This document shows, one piece after another, positions 15,691 to 23,514 of a stretch of 64,000 nt of DNA (position 1 is the stretch's first letter; each line of letters opens with the position of its first letter). Origin of the DNA: Nocardioides sp. Soil797 (GTDB lineage: Bacteria; Actinomycetota; Actinomycetes; Propionibacteriales; Nocardioidaceae). The stretch is taken from positions 1,462 through 65,461 of the forward strand of contig LMSR01000011.1 in the NCBI GenBank assembly GCA_001429555.1, read 5' to 3'. The translations under genes were made by a program, and so were the position numbers. The notes beneath the pieces were generated by a model that did no database searches, had not been told where the DNA came from, and saw nothing but the letters and a program-made list of their open reading frames with translations.

Positions 15691-16131
15691 TTATCCGGCG
15701 GTGCCGTCAGGGGTGGGTCCGGCCACGGTGAGCCCGTCGTGCAGCGTGAAGTCACTAGTTGGGTCGATCAAGAAGACGTTGCTGTCGTCCGCGAGGCCGA
15801 TGGGTTCTTCCCGCCATTCCGCGCAGTCTGGGGCCAGCAGGCCGTAGTCGCCGCGGTTGACCACGAGGGGCACCTCAGCCGTCCAGTACCCGCGCTCGAC
15901 GAGTACCGGGCCGTCCGGCATCCACACCGTGTGGCTCGCCTCCATGATGGCCTCGGGGATCGCCCCCATCGCTGCCTCACGGAGGACCTGCTTCTCCTCG
16001 CTGGTGAGACGGGCCCAGGAGCCGTCCCGGTGGGCCAGGCCGTTCAGGTGTCGCTGCCACTCGACGCGCGCTGCGTGAGCTTCTGCGCGCCGACTGTCGA
16101 GAGTGCTGGGTGTCTGCGTGGTGATGGTCAA
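15691..16131 (-). CDS. Hypothetical protein of the mobile element
   Basis: The 146-residue protein begins at a TTG codon (TTGACCATC, read MTITTQTPSTLDSRRAEAHA). GGAGG lies 6 nt before this codon and no ATG or GTG is nearer to the start of the conserved-looking region. It has an N-terminal helix and a beta-rich C-terminal half (VWMPDGPVLVERGYWTAEV, SNVFLIDPTSDFTLHD). No membrane segment or metal motif is visible. It is transcribed toward the replication operon. No family was recognised. Confidence 0.5.
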   Translation of the reverse strand: MTITTQTPSTLDSRRAEAHAARVEWQRHLNGLAHRDGSWARLTSEEKQVLREAAMGAIPEAIMEASHTVWMPDGPVLVERGYWTAEVPLVVNRGDYGLLAPDCAEWREEPIGLADDSNVFLIDPTSDFTLHDGLTVAGPTPDGTAG

Positions 16132-16411
16132 TGGAGGCCTCCGAGGATTGGGGGTGGGCTACCCCCAACTCTTGGCTACGCGATCACGCTCCAACACCCC
16201 CCTCTTTCGGCGTGCGCGGGAGGCCTCAGGTCGCGCATGTGCGGACAGCCCGGGATCGGCCGGTCGGTCGTATGCCCTGACCTGACCCCAGTAGATGCAA
16301 CGCTCCTCTCGACCGCCGGAAGCCCCGGTTCTTGAGCAGGAGGAGGGGACGTTGCCTTACACCACGCGCCCCTCTGGTGCTGCCCCAGGTTGCGGGCGCA
16401 CAATCGAAGAC
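16132..16411. promoter_or_regulatory. 280-base gap with inverted repeat TTGGGGGT-GGGCT-ACCCCCAA
   Basis: The repeat at 16,148-16,168 has 8-base perfect arms and lies just upstream of the leftward hypothetical gene that starts at 16,131, so an operator or a hairpin in its leader is likely. The rest of the gap shows no supported gene; it probably also carries the promoter of the small rightward gene at 16,412. Confidence 0.4.
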
Positions 16412-16567
16412 ATGGCGAACGACTACTCTCGCCGAGCGCGTGCGGCTCGGGAAAAACAGGGCAAGCCACCTGTGATCTCCGACCCAGGGGTCTTGAATCG
16501 CATTGCCGAGGTCATGGCTTTGGAGACTGCCACGGAGGACCGCAATATGGGGGATCCGGCCGCCTAG
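16412..16567 (+). CDS. 51-residue basic protein convergent with the integrase; possible excision factor
   Basis: The frame reads MANDYSRRARAAREKQGKPP and continues to EDRNMGDPAA. The N-terminal half is strongly basic and helical, the C-terminal half acidic. Its stop overlaps the integrase stop region by 4 bases, on the opposite strand. Small proteins beside large serine integrases sometimes serve as recombination directionality factors, so that role is possible but unsupported by recognisable homology. The ribosome-binding site is weak (GAAGA). Confidence 0.35.
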   Translation: MANDYSRRARAAREKQGKPPVISDPGVLNRIAEVMALETATEDRNMGDPAA

Positions 16568-18279
16568 AACCGCCAGAGCGGTTCACCGATCCTGCTGTCG
16601 TCGAACTTGTTCGAACGCTTGCCAACGGGTTCGATGTCGATCTTCTCGATCAGCGCCTTCGTGATCTCACGCCTACGTCTCACCGATGCGCCTGCCCACC
16701 ACTTTTCGATGTCTGGTCGGCCCTTCGGTACGTCGGACAGCACGGCATGCAAGTTCGGCACCCACGTGCCGAGGACCCGCTCCGCCTCCCTCTGTCGTCG
16801 CGCCCACACTTCGCGCATTACGTCGAACTCGTCCTGGTGGAGTCGTCCTTCGGCAAACTCGGTGGTGTACGTGTCGCGCAGTCGGGCGATCTCGGCGATG
16901 GTCGCTTCTGCCTGCTTCTCCGCACCGGAGTTGGACTTGCGTCGACGAGCCGACCCTTCCCTAACCTTGGCATCGGCGAGGGCATCGATGATCGCCATCG
17001 AAATGACCGTGTCCGTCTGCGGGCCCGCGATCGTGAGTCCTCCGCAGGTGTGTGTGCGCCCGGGCTGTTTTGAGCATGCGTAGCGGTATCCCCCGGATAT
17101 GGGCGAGCCCGCGAGGCTGGAGCCGCATTTGCCGCATTTGAGGATTCCGGCCATCAAGTACTTGGGCTCCCGTCCCCTCCTGCTCCCCGGTCGGTCGGTG
17201 ACCTCGCGGATCGCCTCAACGGTCTCCTTCGAGAGGATGGGGGTCCACGTGCCGGGGGCAGTGAGTTCTCCATAACCACCCCTCTTACCTGGTGAAAATT
17301 CGCGCCACCCGCAGAGGGATCCGCGGCGGACCATGGCGCGCACGTTGGCGGCCCGCCAGTACGAGCGGTCGGCTGGGATCTCAGCCGAGGACAGCACCTT
17401 CGCGATGGTGGAGTCGTTGAGCCCGTGGTCGTCGGACAGGACATGCTCGGCCCAGGCCTGTTCCCGGACCCAGGCGGCCGTGGCTACGTTGATGCCGGCT
17501 CCGGCACGCCGCAGGTGCCGGGCGAACTCAGCGGCCCGGGTGGGCTCTGACGCCCGAGCCGCGTTGATCAACGCAACGAGACCAGAGCGTTCATCCCTCC
17601 CAACGGCGCGTTCCACCCTGCGGGCGTCCCACTTCCCGCTACCTGGCGTGGGTATGAGGCGGGCATTGAGGTCCGTGGCGATCGAGTAGAGGGAGTCACC
17701 GTCGATGATTCGACGGGCTACCTCACGGATCACATCCGCTTCGGCGGGAATGATGTGCTGATTTTCGTCGTAGCCGTAGCCGAGGGGCCCATGTGCCTTC
17801 CCTGACTGCGCGGCCTGTGCTCGCTGCGCGGACAGCCGCTCGGACTTCAGGTCGCTCTCATTGGCTGCGACCGCGGCGAGGATGCGAGCAAGCAGTCGCC
17901 CCGACGGCGTGGTCAGGTCGATCTCACCGGCCTGAAGAAACACGACTGGCACCGGGGACCGTTGCGACTCGATAGCGTCGAGCACTCGCTCCAGGTCGAC
18001 TACCCGGCGGAGCACACGGTCGAGGTGCCAAGCAACCAACCCATCGACATACCCCGCCTCGATGTCGGCGAGGAGTTCCTCAAATCCAGGGCGCCGCTTG
18101 CCGAGCCGTGCACTGATGTCGTTGTCCGAATAGACCCGGGGCTCCGGCCACCCAAGTGCCTTGCACCGTTTCCGGCATGCCTCAATCTGGCGCTGGACAC
18201 CCAGCGCTTCCCCGGTTCTATCTAGACTGATGCGCGCGTAAATTGCGGGCGCACGCGGCATCGCCCGTTGCTCCGACAT
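16564..18279 (-). CDS. Large serine recombinase (site-specific integrase)
   Basis: The 571-residue protein opens MSEQRAMPRAPAIYARISLD. The resolvase catalytic domain spans about residues 12-160, with the nucleophile Ser in YARIS, the Arg-rich RQIEACRKR and GLVAWHLDRVLRR. A recombinase domain (about 170-330) is followed by a zinc ribbon with CGKCGSSL and CSKQPGRTHTC (about 375-410), a coiled coil (AEATIAEIARLRDTYTTEFA), and a C-terminal tail. It should catalyse attP x attB integration of the element. ATG at 18,279 is preferred; the frame upstream is the disrupted cpaF. TAGTTT lies 8 nt before the ATG, so the mRNA is probably leaderless and its promoter overlaps the attachment site. Confidence 0.92.
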   Translation of the reverse strand: MSEQRAMPRAPAIYARISLDRTGEALGVQRQIEACRKRCKALGWPEPRVYSDNDISARLGKRRPGFEELLADIEAGYVDGLVAWHLDRVLRRVVDLERVLDAIESQRSPVPVVFLQAGEIDLTTPSGRLLARILAAVAANESDLKSERLSAQRAQAAQSGKAHGPLGYGYDENQHIIPAEADVIREVARRIIDGDSLYSIATDLNARLIPTPGSGKWDARRVERAVGRDERSGLVALINAARASEPTRAAEFARHLRRAGAGINVATAAWVREQAWAEHVLSDDHGLNDSTIAKVLSSAEIPADRSYWRAANVRAMVRRGSLCGWREFSPGKRGGYGELTAPGTWTPILSKETVEAIREVTDRPGSRRGREPKYLMAGILKCGKCGSSLAGSPISGGYRYACSKQPGRTHTCGGLTIAGPQTDTVISMAIIDALADAKVREGSARRRKSNSGAEKQAEATIAEIARLRDTYTTEFAEGRLHQDEFDVMREVWARRQREAERVLGTWVPNLHAVLSDVPKGRPDIEKWWAGASVRRRREITKALIEKIDIEPVGKRSNKFDDSRIGEPLWRF

Positions 18280-18287
18280 ACTGCAAG

Positions 18288-18293
18288 AAACTA
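18288..18293 (-). promoter_or_regulatory. Putative -10 box of the integrase promoter
   Basis: TAGTTT on the minus strand is followed by 8 nt and then the integrase ATG. The spacing suits a leaderless transcript, and there is no Shine-Dalgarno sequence. Because the element's end is only about 25 bases upstream, the -35 region would lie across the attachment junction and could differ between integrated and circular forms. Confidence 0.45.
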
Positions 18294-18311
18294 GCAGGGG
18301 TTCTCGACACT

Positions 18312-18325
18312 GCGGTCTTGACCGC
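18312..18325. other. Candidate attachment junction (att) of the element in cpaF
   Basis: GCGGTC-TT-GACCGC is a perfect inverted repeat centred on TT at 18,318-18,319. CpaF homology, read from the right, runs to Val167, whose codon ends at 18,320, and is lost beyond it. CpaF proteins usually continue GFTAVNIRKF, which in DNA would also give TT (from the Asn codon AAC) at that point. A 2-base TT core flanked by symmetric arms is what large serine integrases use. The exact crossover is inference. Confidence 0.5.
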
Positions 18326-18820
18326 GGTGAAGCCCCGAGAGATCCCCTCGAGCACGACGTGCAGGCGGTGTCCCTCGGGAAGCATCGCATCGACGAAGGG
18401 CGCAGACACATCGATGCGCCGGCCGCTCGACTTGAGCATGCGCTCGACGAGCTCTTGCACTTCTGCCGTGCTGAGCACCGTGTTGGTCAGCTCGTGTCGG
18501 CCGTGTCGTGCCACGAAGACCTGGCTCGGGTCATTGATCCAGATCTCCTCGACCGACGGGTCATCGAGGTAGGGCTGCAGGGGACCGAAGCCCGCGACTC
18601 GCGCCACCAGCTCGCCGACGACGGCCTGCGGATCATGCACCGGAGGAACCTGGCCGGTCAGGCTCCGCTCGTCGTGGTCACGCACGACCGACTCCGCGAT
18701 GCGGCGTACGACGATGGCCTCGGCCTGCGGGTCCACGCCATCACGACGAACCACGTCACGCACTCGTGCATCCAACTGGCTGACCAACGCGGCGTGTGCG
18801 TCACTTGTCGTCGATGTCAT
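18320..18820 (-). pseudogene. cpaF: cpaF/tadA-type secretion ATPase, N-terminal fragment disrupted by the element
   Basis: The intact N-terminal part (167 codons) contains GFGPLQPYLDDPSVEEIWI, the hallmark N-terminal motif of CpaF/TadA ATPases of Tad/Flp pili and type II-like secretion, followed by RRIDVSAPFVDAMLPEGHRL. Walker A, Asp box, Walker B and His box, which lie further on, are absent. The open frame continues 33 codons into element sequence and stops at 18,218. The start ATG at 18,820 follows GGGACGGGGACC; TATAAC upstream (about 18,856-18,861) could be the -10. The remaining C-terminal part should be beyond the left end of the element. Excision would restore the gene. Confidence 0.85.
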
Positions 18821-19129
18821 TCGGTCCCCGTCCCGAGTGAAGGTTCCTGCCGACTGTTATATGTCAGGTTCGGGGACTTTGACCATGCCTGCGAGCCAGG
18901 GCTGTGGATAACCCGATGCGCGGTGTCCGTCAGACAGGAGGCTTGCCGAGACCGTTGAGCGCCGTGGCGATCCGGCTCGCCCCTTCAACGGTGGCATCGT
19001 CGCTGGCGTCGATGCCCTGTGCGGAGGCCACGATGGTGCCACCAGTCGCCTCGGGGTCATTGATGCGTCGCCGTGGCCAGCAACACCATGAGAGGTCCCA
19101 TGCGTGACACGGACGTCACCAAGGGCTGG
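18821..19129. other. Intergenic region upstream of cpaF with a possible broken small gene
   Basis: The right part of this gap on the minus strand has coding-like codons (see 18,929-19,110). Between that and the cpaF start lie the presumed cpaF promoter (TATAAC) and leader. Nothing else was recognised. Confidence 0.3.
18929..19110 (-). pseudogene. Possible small protein gene with one frameshift
   Basis: From GTG 19,110 or ATG 19,101 a frame reads MGPLMVLLATATH and stops at once. The adjacent frame continues INDPEATGGTIVASAQGID, ASDDATVEGASRIATALNGL, GKPPV to TGA at 18,929. About three quarters of the third positions in the second part are G or C, as in real genes here, and it has no start codon of its own. 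One base change in length would join them into a ~60-residue protein with a short hydrophobic N-terminus. It may be a pseudogene or a sequencing error; no family was recognised. Confidence 0.3.
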
Positions 19130-19342
19130 TCAGTCGTCGGAGTGCTGTTCCTGCCCCGCCTTGCGAGCCGCGTCGCGGATCTCGAACAGCTCGGTGGCCA
19201 GGCCCCCGACGGCACGCCCCACGTCGCGGACGGCACCGACCAGGAGACCGCCGACCTGGCCGACCGTCGACACGGTCGCCTCGAAACCGTCCTGGATGGC
19301 GTCCTTGCGGATCTCGTTGCGACTGATGTTGTCCTGGCTCAT
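19130..19342 (-). CDS. Small conserved-looking helical protein
   Basis: The 70-residue protein starts MSQDNISRNEIRKDAIQDGF and continues with an amphipathic Gly/Val-rich helix (VSTVGQVGGLLVGAVRDVGR) and a charged C-terminus. GGAG lies 11 nt before the ATG at 19,342; an upstream in-frame start at 19,405 lacks a site. It could be membrane-associated through the amphipathic helix. Function is unknown. Confidence 0.5.
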   Translation of the reverse strand: MSQDNISRNEIRKDAIQDGFEATVSTVGQVGGLLVGAVRDVGRAVGGLATELFEIRDAARKAGQEQHSDD

Positions 19343-19468
19343 GGTCACCAAGTCTCCGGCAGGTCGCGGCCCACGGCAACCGTTGCGGGGCAGGACCTGC
19401 GTCACGCTGCAACCGTACGCCGACTCGGAGACGTACAGGTCCGGCAGCCCAAACAGGGTGCCCCGGAC

Positions 19469-20473
19469 TCAGCGCTTCAGGGCGATCAGGGAATTCCACA
19501 CCGCGGCATCGGTGCTGGTGCCCCCTGGCAGGTCGTAGCGGCTGCGCAGCGTGGTGACGGCATTGGCCGTGAGCGTGCCGTAGGACCCGTCGACGACGAG
19601 CTTGAATCCGTGCGCGTTGAGTGCCTGCTGCACTCCCTTGACCGCATTGCCCTTCGTTCCCGACGAGAGCGAAACGACGACCTTGCTCCAGGTCAGCGGG
19701 CCCACCACACCGTCAGAGCCCAGACCAGCGCTGGTCTGGAATCGCTTGACCGCCGACAGTGTCGCCGGGCCGAACGAACCGTCGACAGTGAGGCCGTAGC
19801 CCCGTTGGTTGAGCAGGTGCTGCAACACCTTCACACGATTGTTCTTCTCGCCGGTCTGCACGGTGGGCCACGTGAAGCTGCCCCCGTCGATGGTGCCGGC
19901 GGCGATGCCATTGGCACGGTTGATCAACGCCTTCGCCGTGGACGCGGCGGCGTCGTACCGGTCAGGGAACGCCGACCCCTGCACCCGCTGGGCCACCTGT
20001 CCGGCCGACCAGGTCGGGTGGTCTGCCGCCACCTTGATCGCGCCCGCGGTGCCGTTGCCGTCGAGGAACTTGTTGGTCGCGTACGTCGGGTCCTGCACCT
20101 GGGTGACGGTGCCCCACCCGGCCGACGGCCGCTGCTGGAAGACGCCGGCCGAGTCGCTGTCGCCGCACGGCAGGCTGTGGGCGTGGGACTCGACCCACGC
20201 CGCTTCGAACATCGCCAGGCGCACCTTCGACGACACGCCACGCGAGTCGGCGATCTTGTCGAGGATCACGATCACCGCGTCGTCGGCGTTGCCCGGAATC
20301 GCGCAGGACTCGGCGGCCAACGCCTCGTCGGAGAGCATCGTGGCCGGCACGTGGTTGTCGTCGCCGGCGTGGGGCGAGGCAGCTCCGGCCGGCCCGGAGG
20401 CAATCGTTGCGGTGCCGGCGAGGGCGGTCACGACCAGTGCGGTGAGGCCGCGGCGGAGACGGGCGCTGAACAT
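19469..20473 (-). CDS. Secreted peptidoglycan-binding protein with two PG_binding_1 repeats
   Basis: The 334-residue protein starts MFSARLRRGLTALVVTALAG, a signal peptide ending near GPAGAA. A central domain has DSDSAGVFQQRPSAGWG and YATNKFL, resembling the glycosidase-like domain common in actinobacterial cell-wall proteins. Two peptidoglycan-binding repeats follow: NNRVKVLQHLLNQRGYGLTV with DGSFGPATLSAVKRFQ, and NAVKGVQQALNAHGFKLVVD with GSYGTLTANAVTTLR. GAGGA is 7 nt before the ATG at 20,473. It is probably a wall-associated hydrolase or scaffold acting outside the cell. A small inverted repeat (CCTGATC-GG-GATCAGG, 20,601-20,616) lies upstream at the end of the next gene. Confidence 0.8.
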   Translation of the reverse strand: MFSARLRRGLTALVVTALAGTATIASGPAGAASPHAGDDNHVPATMLSDEALAAESCAIPGNADDAVIVILDKIADSRGVSSKVRLAMFEAAWVESHAHSLPCGDSDSAGVFQQRPSAGWGTVTQVQDPTYATNKFLDGNGTAGAIKVAADHPTWSAGQVAQRVQGSAFPDRYDAAASTAKALINRANGIAAGTIDGGSFTWPTVQTGEKNNRVKVLQHLLNQRGYGLTVDGSFGPATLSAVKRFQTSAGLGSDGVVGPLTWSKVVVSLSSGTKGNAVKGVQQALNAHGFKLVVDGSYGTLTANAVTTLRSRYDLPGGTSTDAAVWNSLIALKR

Positions 20474-20611
20474 CGTGGGTTCCTCTCGAACGGGACTGTT
20501 CCAGGCCCGAGGACGCACGACATCGACTGCTCACGAAGAGTTCCCGCGACCCGAGCTCGCTGCCGCCGACACTAACCAACGATCGGCCCACAGGTGAACC
20601 CCTGATCGGGA

Positions 20612-20983
20612 TCAGGCTGACGTCAGGCGGCCCTTCGCGGTCCGGCCAAGGGCCTCGCGGAACGCGGGGATTCGCTCGCACAACTCCTGGACTGCCTCCG
20701 AGGTGAAGTGCACGACCTCCAACGGCGTCGCGGCGACCACGGTCGCCGTACGCAGCTTGTGGTTGACGATCGCTATCTCGCCGACCACGTCACCCGGGCC
20801 GAGGCGAGCGATCTCCGCGTTGTTTCGGCGGATGGTCACCTCTCCGGCGACGATGAGGTAGGCCTTGTCGGCCGGGGTGCGTTCCCAGATCAGGGACCAG
20901 CCCTGGGGAACGGTCAGCCGGGTCCCTTGTTCGTGGACCTGCTGGAGCTCACGCGCGGTGAGGCTGTCGGCAATGTGGGTCAT
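20612..20983 (-). CDS. Cyclic nucleotide-binding domain protein
   Basis: The 123-residue protein is a stand-alone cNMP-binding beta-roll: GWSLIWERTPADKAYLIVAG, EVTIRRNNAEIARLGPGDVV, then GEIAIVNHKLRTATVVAATP, which is the phosphate-binding cassette (GE-x-A, with R before TAT). There is no DNA-binding or catalytic domain. AAGGAG lies 6 nt before the ATG. It lies directly downstream of the desaturase (13-base gap) and is probably co-transcribed, so a regulatory link to lipid desaturation is possible. Confidence 0.85.
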   Translation of the reverse strand: MTHIADSLTARELQQVHEQGTRLTVPQGWSLIWERTPADKAYLIVAGEVTIRRNNAEIARLGPGDVVGEIAIVNHKLRTATVVAATPLEVVHFTSEAVQELCERIPAFREALGRTAKGRLTSA

Positions 20984-20996
20984 GGGTGACTCCTTG

Positions 20997-22115
20997 TCAG
21001 GCGGCGTCCGCGGCCGGCGTCGACGTACGACCTCCGGTCAGCACGGAGAGGCCGGGGATCTTGGTGCCCTTGGGCGGGAGCGACATCTTGAAGATCTTCT
21101 TCGCGACGCTGCCGAGCTGCTTGCTCAGCGAACCGGTGTTGTACTGCAGCCCGTAACGCTCGCAGATCTCCTGGACCTCTCCGGCGATCTCCGGGTAGCG
21201 GCGCGCGGGGATGTCCGGGAAGAGGTGGTGCTCGATCTGGTGCGACAGGTTGCCGCTCATCACGTGGAAGAGCTTGCTGCCGGTGATGTTGGCGGAGCCG
21301 AGGAGCTGGCGGTAGTACCAGAGCCCCTTCGTCTCGTTCTCCATCTCCTCCTGGGTGAAGGTGGCGACACCAGCCGGGAAGTGGCCGCAGAAGATGATGT
21401 TGAAGGTCCAGATGTTGCGGACCAGGTTCGCTGTGGCGTTGCCGGCGAAGGTGAGCGGGAACAGCGGCCCGGTCAACGCCGGGAAGAGGACGTAGTCCTT
21501 GAGCACCTGGCGCTTCATCTTGCGGCGGATGCCCGCGGCGAGAGCCTTGTTGTCCTCCCAGTCACGCTTGCCCTTGACGATGTTCTCCACCTCGAGGTCG
21601 TGCAACGCCACGCCCCATTCGAAGAACATCATCAGCAGGAACGCGTAGAGCGGGTTGCCGAGGTAGTAGGGGTGCCACGGCTGGTCGTCGTCGATGCGCA
21701 GGATGCCGTAGCCGATGTCACGGTCCTTGCCGAGGATGTTGGTGTAGGTGTGGTGGATGTAGTTGTGGCCGTGCTTCCAGTTGTCGCTGGGCGCCATCGT
21801 GTCCCACTCATACATCCGCGAGTTCAGGCCCGGGTCGCCCATCCAGTCGTACTGGCCGTGCATGACGTTGTGGCCGATCTCCATGTTGTCGAGGATCTTC
21901 GAGATCGACAGGGAGGCCACGGCCAGCGGCCAGGCGGGCGGCAGGTAGAACAGGGCACGGCCGGCGACCTCGAAGCCGCGCTGGGCCTTGACCACGTTGC
22001 GGATGTAGGTCGCGTCGGCCTCGCCGAGGTCAGCCACGATCCGCTGGCGGATGGCGTCCATCTCGTCGCCGAACTTCTCCAGCTCTTCCGGGCTGAGGGT
22101 GATCTTGTCGCTCAT
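20997..22115 (-). CDS. Membrane fatty-acid (acyl-CoA) desaturase, DesA3-like
   Basis: The 372-residue protein has the three His boxes of membrane di-iron desaturases: HNVMHGQYDW, HNYIHHTYTN, and HQIEHHLFPDIPARRY. Hydrophobic segments lie between boxes one and two and around FPLTFAGNATANLVRNIWTF. The gene order, reductase then desaturase, matches Rv3230c-Rv3229c (DesA3) of Mycobacterium tuberculosis, where the pair makes oleoyl-CoA. Start at 22,115 is supported by GAGGAG 7 nt upstream. It lacks an N-terminal cytochrome b5 domain, so electrons must come from the adjacent reductase. Control by the divergent TetR is likely. Confidence 0.88.
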   Translation of the reverse strand: MSDKITLSPEELEKFGDEMDAIRQRIVADLGEADATYIRNVVKAQRGFEVAGRALFYLPPAWPLAVASLSISKILDNMEIGHNVMHGQYDWMGDPGLNSRMYEWDTMAPSDNWKHGHNYIHHTYTNILGKDRDIGYGILRIDDDQPWHPYYLGNPLYAFLLMMFFEWGVALHDLEVENIVKGKRDWEDNKALAAGIRRKMKRQVLKDYVLFPALTGPLFPLTFAGNATANLVRNIWTFNIIFCGHFPAGVATFTQEEMENETKGLWYYRQLLGSANITGSKLFHVMSGNLSHQIEHHLFPDIPARRYPEIAGEVQEICERYGLQYNTGSLSKQLGSVAKKIFKMSLPPKGTKIPGLSVLTGGRTSTPAADAA

Positions 22116-22233
22116 GGTGTGGCTCCTCTGGTTGAGGTTGTCTGGGGTGTTGTGGCCGTACGTCGTACGGCCGTGCGATCTGCTCCGGCTTCGCCGAGTC
22201 GGCTCTTCTGGACGGGCTCTGTGCACGGTTGAG

Positions 22234-23328
22234 CTAGAGCTCCACACTGCAGTCGCCCTGCGGGGCTGACACGCAGATCCTGATCTCCTCGTCGGGCAGT
22301 GAGGAGGTCTCGCCGGTGAGCACATTGCTCACCGTGCCCTCGGTCTTGACGGCAGTGCACGAGAAGCAGATGCCCATTCGGCACCCGAACTCCGGTGTCA
22401 GCCCGGCTGCCTCGGCCTGTTCGAGGAGAGTGGCTCCCGAGTTGGCCGCGGTCGTGCCGGCCCTGCGGAAGGAAACCTCTCCCTCGGCCGAGCCGTTGGA
22501 GACCGTCGGGGGCTTGAAGTACTCGAGGTTCAGGGCCTCGGACAAGTCCTCGGTGCCTGGGTCGGCGTACGCCTTGCGCACCGCGTCGATGAGCGGCGCC
22601 GGCCCACAGGCCCAGGTCGGCACGTCGCGGTAGCCGGGGACCAGCCGCTCGAGCCAGGCGGGGCTCAGGGCAGGGTCACCGAGCTCGGGGTGGAGCAGGT
22701 GGACCTCGACGCCGTAGCCGGACCGGGCCACGTCGGCGAGCTCCTCGGCGAAGATCTGGTGCTCCGGGGACTGGGCGTAGTGCACGAAGGTGACGCGTCC
22801 ACGATGGGTCCGTCGCTGCAAGGTGCGCAGCATCGACATCAGTGGCGTTATGCCGGAGCCACCGGAGATGAAGACCACGTGGTCAGGCACCTGCGCCGGC
22901 AGCGTGAAGTCGCCCTCTGCCTGGGAGAGGTGCACGATCGTGCCGGGCTGTGCTTCCTCCACGAGGAACCGTGAGACGACACCGTCGGGGTTGGCGCGCA
23001 GGGTGATGGTGAACGGCTCCCCCGACCCGGCCTCGTGACTGGAGACGGAGAAGACCCGGGTCGTACGACGGGCACCGTGCACCTCGACGCCGAGCTGCAC
23101 GTGCTGGCCGGCCCGATGCCCCTGCCACGAACTCGTCGGCTGCAGGGTGATGGTGGCGACCGGCGGGTGGCCGGGCACGTCGACCTCGCGGTGGATGTCG
23201 ACGATCCGGGCGCGGACCTCTTTCGCCGCCCACATCGGGTTGACCAGCTCGAGATAGCGGTCGACCCCGTGCGGCGAGGTCAGCGCCTCGACCGCGCGGG
23301 AGCGGAGGAGAGTCTGGGTGATGCCCAT
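22234..23328 (-). CDS. Ferredoxin reductase (FAD, NAD(P), plant-type 2Fe-2S) partner of the desaturase
   Basis: The 364-residue protein has an FAD-binding barrel (RTTRVFSVSSHEAGSGEPFT, with R-x-F-S-x-S), an NAD(P)-binding half (HVVFISGGSGITPLMSMLRT and TWACGPAPLIDAV), and a C-terminal plant-type ferredoxin domain with cysteines in FGCRMGICFSC and a fourth in RICVSAP. It resembles Rv3230c, the electron donor of DesA3. AAGGAG lies 5 nt before the ATG at 23,328. The 118-base gap to the desaturase contains only the latter's ribosome-binding site and A/T-poor sequence. Confidence 0.88.
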   Translation of the reverse strand: MGITQTLLRSRAVEALTSPHGVDRYLELVNPMWAAKEVRARIVDIHREVDVPGHPPVATITLQPTSSWQGHRAGQHVQLGVEVHGARRTTRVFSVSSHEAGSGEPFTITLRANPDGVVSRFLVEEAQPGTIVHLSQAEGDFTLPAQVPDHVVFISGGSGITPLMSMLRTLQRRTHRGRVTFVHYAQSPEHQIFAEELADVARSGYGVEVHLLHPELGDPALSPAWLERLVPGYRDVPTWACGPAPLIDAVRKAYADPGTEDLSEALNLEYFKPPTVSNGSAEGEVSFRRAGTTAANSGATLLEQAEAAGLTPEFGCRMGICFSCTAVKTEGTVSNVLTGETSSLPDEEIRICVSAPQGDCSVEL

Positions 23329-23372
23329 GAGGGCTCCTTCCGGGCTGACGACTCGGCGAGTCGAACGAGAAA

Positions 23373-23400
23373 GTTTGAGTGAACGACTGTGCACTCAAAC
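23373..23400. promoter_or_regulatory. Inverted repeat GTTTGAGTG-N10-CACTCAAAC, probable TetR operator
   Basis: Nine-base perfect arms lie 10 bases apart in the region between the reductase gene and the divergent TetR gene. Position and symmetry make it the likely binding site of that TetR protein, controlling the desaturase operon. A similar arrangement is known for DesT with desCB in Pseudomonas. Confidence 0.65.
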
Positions 23401-23514
23401 AGTAGCGGCCGTGCCCCACTGCGCGTCAAGGCGCGGGCCGTGTGAGGCGCACAACAAGAGCACAGGTGTTCACTGAACTCGTGCCTCGGCGATGGACGCC
23501 CTAGACTCCGCTGC

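Larger units (their letters stand above)
1..18319. mobile_element. Integrated conjugative or mobilizable element (right part), inserted in cpaF
   Basis: The block holds a serine recombinase at its right edge, a replication operon, a transfer operon, a replication-relaxation protein and cargo with insertion-sequence debris, and it ends exactly where a cpaF-type gene loses homology. The left end is outside the window, so size and the second attachment site are unknown. No VirB4, TraG/FtsK-type ATPase or canonical relaxase was seen in this part. They may lie further left, or the element may be mobilized by others. Boundaries: the right end near 18,319 is inferred from the break in cpaF; the left end is only the window edge. 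Confidence 0.75.

Noticed and set aside
18200..18400. tRNA-gene attachment site for the element
   Set aside because: No tRNA-like cloverleaf is seen at the junction; the interrupted sequence is clearly cpaF coding sequence.
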